DNA from: Bradyrhizobium manausense
Lineage (GTDB): Bacteria > Pseudomonadota > Alphaproteobacteria > Rhizobiales > Xanthobacteraceae
Length of the DNA: 64,000 nt
Assembly: GCF_001440035.1 (NCBI RefSeq)
Contig: NZ_LJYG01000112.1
Coordinates: 615,756 to 679,755 of the forward strand
Direction of reading: 5' to 3'
Positions within the stretch are counted from its first letter, which is position 1, and each line of letters starts with the position of its first letter. The translations under genes and the position numbers were made by a program. Positions 59,444 to 64,000 of the stretch are shown here, in pieces. A model generated the notes under the pieces. It did not search any database and had not been told where the DNA came from. It worked only from the letters and a program-made list of their open reading frames with translations.

Positions 59444-61801
59444 CTACCATTTGAACGCGGCGGCGATCTCGTAGGTCCGGGGCGCACCGAGCAGGATCTG
59501 GTCGGGATAGAACGGGTCGCCCCAGATCGCGTAGCGCTTGTCGGTGACGTTGCGCACCCGAAAGGTCAGGCGGGCCTGGTCGACGGCATTGAAAACCGTC
59601 TTGGGAATATCGACGAAGGCGTAAACGTCGCCGACGGTATAGGCATTCATGGTCACCGTGTTGGCGTCGCTGTTGGTGCGATCGCCGACATGACGGCCGG
59701 TGATGCCGACCTCCACCGGCCAGGGTGTGGAGAAGCGCCAGGACGCGCCGGCATTGGCGACGATGCGCGGCACGTTCGGCGGCCTGTTGCCCGAGAACGA
59801 GCCGCCGGTGAAATCATAGTCGGCATAACGCGCATCGACATAGGCGATGTTGCCCCAGAGACGCAAAGGCGCGATGGGGCGAATCGATCCGGCAAGCTCG
59901 ACGCCCTTGGACTCCTGCCGCCCCGCAATGTTGAGCGTCTGGCCGCCGGCCGCGGCATAGACGTTCTTGCGCACGATATCGTAGGCCGAGAACGACCACT
60001 CCGCCCTGTTGTCCCAGAGTACGTGCTTGACGCCGGTCTCGTAGGTGCGTGCGGTGGTCAGATCGAGCGGCTGGGTCGGCCCGAGCAGGAAGATGTTGTT
60101 GGCCGAGACATCTGCGCCGGTGGCGTACTGGCTGAAGAAGGTCAGGCCGGGAATGGCCTCCCAGGTGTAGCCGAGGCGCCCCGTGACGGGCGCCCAGGAT
60201 TTCGTAAACGGGAATCCCGCGTTCTCCAGCCCGTTGACGTCGGTCGAGTTGCGGTCGAGCCCGATATGTTCGACGCGCAGGCCGCCGATCAGAGCGAATG
60301 TCCGCGTCAGCTTCAGCCGATCCTCGAACGACAGCGCCTCGTTGTCGATCCGCGCGGTCTGCTGCCTGGTCGTGAGCAGGCCATAGAAGCCACGGTCGGG
60401 ATCGACGAGATCAACGGAATCGCCGGGGAAATTCGCCGCGCCCGGCCGGACGAAATCGAGATAGCTCGACGAAAAGGTCGTGACGAGACGATTTTCGAGG
60501 CCCGCGATATCAGCATCCCACGTCAGGTCGGTGATATTGCCGACCAGACGCTGGCTGTGCGCGACATAGAAGCGGCTGCGATCGACCGTATTCGTCGTTG
60601 TGTTGAACGCCTCAACCTCGTTGTTGAGCCAGGAGCGCTCCGCGCCGTAGGCATAGGCCTGACTCTTCAAGGTGAGGTCGGGCGCGAGCCCCAGCTCGAA
60701 GCCGCCGCGGAGCCACACCTCCTGAGCCACGTTGCGGTTGTCGAGAACGTTGTAGTTGGTGTTGAAGGTGCGATCGTCGATGGTAACAGGGCCGAGATTG
60801 GTCCCGTTGAAGTTCGAGATATAAGCGCCCGAGACGATGCCTGCCGTCGCGTGCGAGCCGCTGAAGGCCACGGGCACCAGGGGCGCGCCCCAATAGGCCC
60901 GTCCGCGATCCTCGCGATATTCGATCGCGCCCCAAACCTTGAGGCTGTCCGAGATGCGGTAATTGAGCTGGCCAGACACATCGAGCGTCCTGGTGCTGGT
61001 ATCGTCGGCAAAGCCGTTAAGCGTGGAGCGGCTCAAGTCGAAACGGTAGTCCAGCCCCTGCACATTGGTGCTGCCGCCCGAGCCGTAATGCGCGCGGAAA
61101 GAGTTCAACGAGTCCCAGGAGAAGTCCGCTTCGTTCCGGATCGGCCCCGTGTGCGGCTGCTTGGTAACGAAATTGATCGCGCCGCCGGCGGCGCCCTCGC
61201 CCGAGATCAGCGAGGCCGGGCCTTTGAGGATTTCCACGGCTTCGAGATTGGCGGTGTCCATGATCCGCGAGGTCATGTTCTGCGGGCCGATCTTGATGCC
61301 GTTGTAGAGCGTGTTGATCTGGCTGTTGGTGAAGCCGCGCATCGAGAAGGCTGAAGGCTCGGCGGGATTGTCGCCGGCGGTGACGCCAACCGCGCCTTGC
61401 GCGACATCGGAGACGGTGCGGTAGCCCTGCTCGCGCATGGTCCCGGCGGAGATGACTTCGACCGTTGCGGGTGTCTGTCGCACCGTCAAGCCGAGGCGCG
61501 AGGCGCTTTCGGCAACCGCATTGCTGTTGAGCGGCGTCGGCGCCGCATTGTTCGTCACGACCGGTCTTGGCGCGACCTCCGCCGCGGTCGGCTTGCGCGC
61601 TGTCGCGCGGCGGGTGCCTGCCGCGTCCCGGGCGGCCGGCTTGGCCCGCTTGCGGGATTGCGGGGGCGACACCTCCACAGCCGGCAGCGTCTCGCGGGCC
61701 TGCTGCGCCAAAGCGGCGGACATATCGACAACTACAAGAGATGTCAGAGCGGCAGACGCCAGCAAAATGCGGCGTGGTCGTACAATACGGCTGGTAAACA
61801 C
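59444..61801 (-). CDS. TonB-dependent outer-membrane receptor, siderophore type
   Basis: A 785-residue outer-membrane receptor. After a signal peptide (LLASAALTSLVVVDMSAALA) comes a TonB-box-like ETLPAVEV, an Ala/Lys/Arg-rich stretch of ~60 residues, the plug domain (TPATVEVISAGTMREQGYRT, FSMRGFTNSQINTLYNGI) and a 22-strand barrel ending in aromatic AFKW. Sequence is of the FhuA/FpvA siderophore class, not BtuB, yet it lies behind a cobalamin riboswitch. GTG start at 61801 with GAGGTCCAGGA before it. Likely ligands are a cobalamin, a corrinoid or a B12-linked chelate, which is inferred from the riboswitch. Confidence 0.88.
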   Translation of the reverse strand: MFTSRIVRPRRILLASAALTSLVVVDMSAALAQQARETLPAVEVSPPQSRKRAKPAARDAAGTRRATARKPTAAEVAPRPVVTNNAAPTPLNSNAVAESASRLGLTVRQTPATVEVISAGTMREQGYRTVSDVAQGAVGVTAGDNPAEPSAFSMRGFTNSQINTLYNGIKIGPQNMTSRIMDTANLEAVEILKGPASLISGEGAAGGAINFVTKQPHTGPIRNEADFSWDSLNSFRAHYGSGGSTNVQGLDYRFDLSRSTLNGFADDTSTRTLDVSGQLNYRISDSLKVWGAIEYREDRGRAYWGAPLVPVAFSGSHATAGIVSGAYISNFNGTNLGPVTIDDRTFNTNYNVLDNRNVAQEVWLRGGFELGLAPDLTLKSQAYAYGAERSWLNNEVEAFNTTTNTVDRSRFYVAHSQRLVGNITDLTWDADIAGLENRLVTTFSSSYLDFVRPGAANFPGDSVDLVDPDRGFYGLLTTRQQTARIDNEALSFEDRLKLTRTFALIGGLRVEHIGLDRNSTDVNGLENAGFPFTKSWAPVTGRLGYTWEAIPGLTFFSQYATGADVSANNIFLLGPTQPLDLTTARTYETGVKHVLWDNRAEWSFSAYDIVRKNVYAAAGGQTLNIAGRQESKGVELAGSIRPIAPLRLWGNIAYVDARYADYDFTGGSFSGNRPPNVPRIVANAGASWRFSTPWPVEVGITGRHVGDRTNSDANTVTMNAYTVGDVYAFVDIPKTVFNAVDQARLTFRVRNVTDKRYAIWGDPFYPDQILLGAPRTYEIAAAFKW

Positions 61802-61924
61802 GGTCCTGGACCTCGGAGTGACGTCAGTGGCACGTCACCGCGAACCAAGGTCCCATCATCAGGCACTAAGCCTTCCGATGAAGCCTGATGTCTGTACTCC
61901 CCGACCGACATCTTCGCGTGTGAC

Positions 61925-62128
61925 CACGGCTGACGGCAGGTCTCCTGGCTCGCGGGTCGTGACCGCTTCGTCGCCTTCCCGGGACCGAGGACCCCAGTGG
62001 CTTTAAAGACGAAGGATTCACCGCTTACAGTTGCGGGGGCAGCTACGGCATTGGGGACGATGTCCTTACGACACTGTCCCCGCACCGCATTCCCTTTTCA
62101 TCCCCTCTCGGGGAAACCGTCGCCAGCA
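61925..62128 (-). promoter_or_regulatory. Cobalamin (B12) riboswitch
   Basis: Read on the minus strand the segment contains, in order, the 5' stem CGACGGTTTCCCCGAGAGGGG, AAAAGGGAA, the core GCCCCCGCAACTGTAAGCGG, the conserved GCCACTG, and the B12 box GCCAGGAGACCTGCC. These are all the family landmarks in the right order and spacing. It lies 124 bases upstream of the TonB-dependent receptor start and should lower expression of receptor and PepSY genes when cobalamin is plentiful. Confidence 0.93.
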
Positions 62129-62207
62129 TCTAGGATTACGACCAAGACGGAGTCAATGTGCAAGACGCGGCGATATTGCCACAGCCACCAACTTCCCGGA
62201 GATTGAC

Positions 62208-62780
62208 ATGGAAGGCGCGACCTTCCTCTGGCTGATCCGACATGCGCCCGTCGACGGCGTCAAAGGGACGATCCACGCGGCCGATGCAGCGGCGGACCTG
62301 ACCGATCGCGCGCAACTGGAGGTGCTGCGGTCGCGCTTGCCACACGATGCTGCGAGCTATGCGAGCCCTGCGCGGCGCACGATCGAGACGGCGCGCGCGC
62401 TGGGGCTCGAACCAGAACTGGTGCACGAGTTTGGCGAGCAGGATTTCGGCGACTGGACCGGCCGGCGGCACGACGAGCTCGCCAGCAGCGGTGGCGAGGC
62501 CTATGCGCAGTTCTGGAACGACCCTGCGCATCAGAGACCACCGGGCGGTGAAAGCTTTGAAGATCAGGTCGCCCGCGTCCGGCTGGGCCTCGCGCGGGTC
62601 GGCGCGGGTCCGGCGGCGCTGATTGTGCATTCCGGCACGATCCGCGCCGCGCTGTGCATCGCGCTCGACCTGACGCCGGATGCCGCCTTGCGCTTCGTGA
62701 TCGATCCGCTGTCGCTGACCCGGATCGACCGGCTCGCGACCGGCTGGCGGGTCGTGTCGGTCAACCAGCGGGTCAGCTAA
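62208..62780 (+). CDS. cobC: Histidine phosphatase, CobC (alpha-ribazole phosphatase)-like
   Basis: A 190-residue phosphatase of the phosphoglycerate-mutase superfamily with the catalytic RHA motif LWLIRHAPV (Arg11, His12) and a second catalytic His in VHSGTIRA; the family signature is usually RHG. In cobalamin synthesis CobC removes phosphate from alpha-ribazole phosphate or the nucleotide loop. Its convergent neighbour is cobT, which makes that very intermediate. Start at 62208 follows CCGGAGATTGAC. Confidence 0.8.
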   Translation: MEGATFLWLIRHAPVDGVKGTIHAADAAADLTDRAQLEVLRSRLPHDAASYASPARRTIETARALGLEPELVHEFGEQDFGDWTGRRHDELASSGGEAYAQFWNDPAHQRPPGGESFEDQVARVRLGLARVGAGPAALIVHSGTIRAALCIALDLTPDAALRFVIDPLSLTRIDRLATGWRVVSVNQRVS

Positions 62781-62878
62781 AGCATGATCCGGAAAAGTGC
62801 AAAGCGGTTTTCCGAAGAGATCATGCTCAAACAACAACCCGAAGCGCGATGACGATTCATTCTAATCTCATCGCGCTT
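62781..62878. repeat. Bradyrhizobium-type palindromic intergenic element between cobC and cobT
   Basis: Two stem-loops: AGCATGATC (62781-62789) with GATCATGCT (62819-62827), with an inner CGGAAAA/TTTTCCG pair, then AAGCGCGATGA (62842-62852) with TCATCGCGCTT (62868-62878). I recall this AGCATGATCCGGAAAA element as highly repeated in Bradyrhizobium genomes. It begins right after the cobC stop and its right arm encodes the last three residues and stop of cobT (KAR then TGA). It may act as a bidirectional terminator. Confidence 0.75.
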
Positions 62879-63926
62879 TAGGCCTGTCGGGCACGTTGGC
62901 CTGCGCGAAGGTCGCCATGTCATTGTGGAGCGCGCAGGCCGATCGCACCAGCGGCAGCGCGATCGCGGCGCCAGAACCTTCGCCGAGCCTGAGATCGAGG
63001 CTGATCAAGGGCTGCACGTTCAGCGCACGCAACACCAGCCGGTGCCCCTGCTCCGCCGATTGATGCGACGGCAGCAGGAATGGCTGGCACGACGGATTGA
63101 GCCGCACCGCCGCCAGTGCCGCCACCGAAACGATGAAACCGTCGATCAGCACGGGAATGCGCGCCTGCGCGGCCGCGATGATCGCGCCTGATATCGCAGC
63201 GATCTCGAGGCCGCCGACGGTGCACAGGATGTTTTCGGGCGAAGCGCTCGCCACACCGTGGCGCGCGATTGCCGCCTCGATCACGCGCACCTTGTGCGCA
63301 CGGCCGGCCGCATCGACGCCGGTACCACTGCCCGCGATCTCCTCGGCGCCGATGCCGAGCAGGCTCGCGGCAATCGCCGCAGAAGCCGTGGTATTACCGA
63401 TGCCCATTTCGCCGAAGATCAGCAGGTCAGGCTGATGGGCCTTCGCCCGCGCTACGGCGCGCTGGCCGGCCTCGAACGCAAAGGCCAGCTCAGCCGGCGT
63501 GAGCGCAGGCTCAACGCTGAAATCGCGCGTGCCGTGGCGCGGCTTATCCGTGATGATATCAGGCATCGCTTCCTCGGCCAGCGTGCCGGCATCGACAACT
63601 TCGAGCGTCGAACCGAGCTCGCGCGCCAGCACCGAGATCGCGGCACCTCCGGACGCAAAATTCGCCATCATCGCGATCGTCACAGCCTGAGGATAGGCCG
63701 ACACGCCCTGCGCGACGACGCCGTGATCGCCGGCGAAGATGATGATCGGCACGCGCGCGGCGCGCGGGCGTTCGGTCGCCTGCAGGCCGGCGAGCTCGAT
63801 CGCGAGCTGCTCGAGGCGGCCGAGCGCACCGGTCGGCTTTGTCAGTTGTGCCTGCCGCGCAATCGCCGCTTCGCGGTGGTCGGCGGAGATTTCGGGGCAT
63901 TTCTGGGTAACCCATTCAGGGAGCAT
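62868..63926 (-). CDS. cobT: Nicotinate-nucleotide-dimethylbenzimidazole phosphoribosyltransferase
   Basis: A 352-residue enzyme that makes alpha-ribazole phosphate for the lower ligand of cobalamin. Family signatures are TKPTGALGRLE, FAGDHGVVAQGVSAYP, FGEMGIGNTT and RLGEGSGAA (with the catalytic Glu). It is 10 bases downstream of a probable cobF gene on the same strand, so the two are in one operon. The C-terminal residues fall within the palindromic element. Confidence 0.95.
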   Translation of the reverse strand: MLPEWVTQKCPEISADHREAAIARQAQLTKPTGALGRLEQLAIELAGLQATERPRAARVPIIIFAGDHGVVAQGVSAYPQAVTIAMMANFASGGAAISVLARELGSTLEVVDAGTLAEEAMPDIITDKPRHGTRDFSVEPALTPAELAFAFEAGQRAVARAKAHQPDLLIFGEMGIGNTTASAAIAASLLGIGAEEIAGSGTGVDAAGRAHKVRVIEAAIARHGVASASPENILCTVGGLEIAAISGAIIAAAQARIPVLIDGFIVSVAALAAVRLNPSCQPFLLPSHQSAEQGHRLVLRALNVQPLISLDLRLGEGSGAAIALPLVRSACALHNDMATFAQANVPDRPKAR

Positions 63927-63936
63927 GCTGCCTCGC

Positions 63937-64000
63937 TTATGGCCTGCGCTTGAGAATGTAACTGTCCATGATCCAGCCGTTCCGCTCGCGCGCGCCCTGC
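63937..64000 (-). CDS. cobF: Probable precorrin-6A synthase (CobF), C-terminal end
   Basis: The last 20 codons, reading ...GARERNGWIMDSYILKRRP and then TAA, run off the window edge. The ending GWIMDxYxL is, as I recall it, that of the deacetylating precorrin-6A synthase. Its position directly ahead of cobT agrees with a cobalamin role. Twenty residues are too few to be sure. Confidence 0.5.
   Translation of the reverse strand, partial: QGARERNGWIMDSYILKRRP

Noticed and set aside
59147-61354. 735-codon plus-strand frame over the receptor gene
   Set aside because: Antisense shadow; the minus strand encodes a full TonB-dependent receptor behind a riboswitch.

Overview
The window is high-GC DNA from an alphaproteobacterium. 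It is most likely Bradyrhizobium or a close relative, judging from the LexA box type (GTTC-N7-GTTC), a Bradyrhizobium-type palindromic intergenic element at 62781-62878, the many ABC importers of soil-bacterial type, and a candidate anti-Shine-Dalgarno (cuckoo-type) small RNA. This assignment is inferred from style and gene content; no 16S or tRNA gene is present. I see no insertion sequence, prophage, CRISPR array or tRNA.

Layout. (1) 1-3348: end of a Fe(III)-type ABC importer operon (binding-protein tail, fused double permease, ATPase). (2) 3407-6691: two convergent DNA-repair genes, DNA polymerase IV and a FAN1-like VRR-NUC nuclease fused to a DnaQ-type exonuclease, the latter behind a LexA box. 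(3) 7087-29163: a 22-kb run of 20 plus-strand genes with very short gaps or overlaps. It encodes a branched-chain-amino-acid-type ABC importer with an AraC regulator, a LivF ATPase fused to a Tm-1-like (UPF0261) domain, a Tm-1-like TIM-barrel protein, a 965-residue flotillin-like protein with 11-residue repeats, two SRPBCC proteins, a molybdenum hydroxylase whose large subunit is split into two genes, a MoxR ATPase and VWA protein pair, three hydrolases of lactonase-type families (one fused to an isochorismatase-like domain), and an azoreductase-like flavoprotein. This is the best candidate for an undescribed system: import, membrane-scaffolded hydroxylation, then hydrolytic ring opening of an unknown, perhaps N- or O-heterocyclic, substrate.

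(4) 29208-39868 (minus strand): an ABC polyol/sugar importer operon running into a PTS-driven dihydroxyacetone-type kinase (DhaL, DhaM, private HPr and Enzyme I, a small HTH protein, DhaK), with a FucU-type mutarotase after it. (5) 40135-48249: an orphan tripartite-type binding protein, a 945-residue STAND regulator, MsrA, an OsmC protein, a VOC protein, and an uncharacterised protein plus AraC regulator pair whose promoters share the same operator-like layout, ending in the candidate small RNA. (6) 48284-56379 (minus strand): D-carbamoylase, hydantoinase and a complete peptide-type ABC importer. (7) 56857-64000: an MFS transporter, then a cobalamin section: a TonB-dependent receptor and PepSY membrane protein behind a cobalamin riboswitch, a CobC-like phosphatase, CobT and the tail of a probable CobF.

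Start codons were chosen from ribosome-binding sites, overlaps with upstream stops and family start positions. Long open frames antisense to real genes are numerous because of the high GC content and were discarded.
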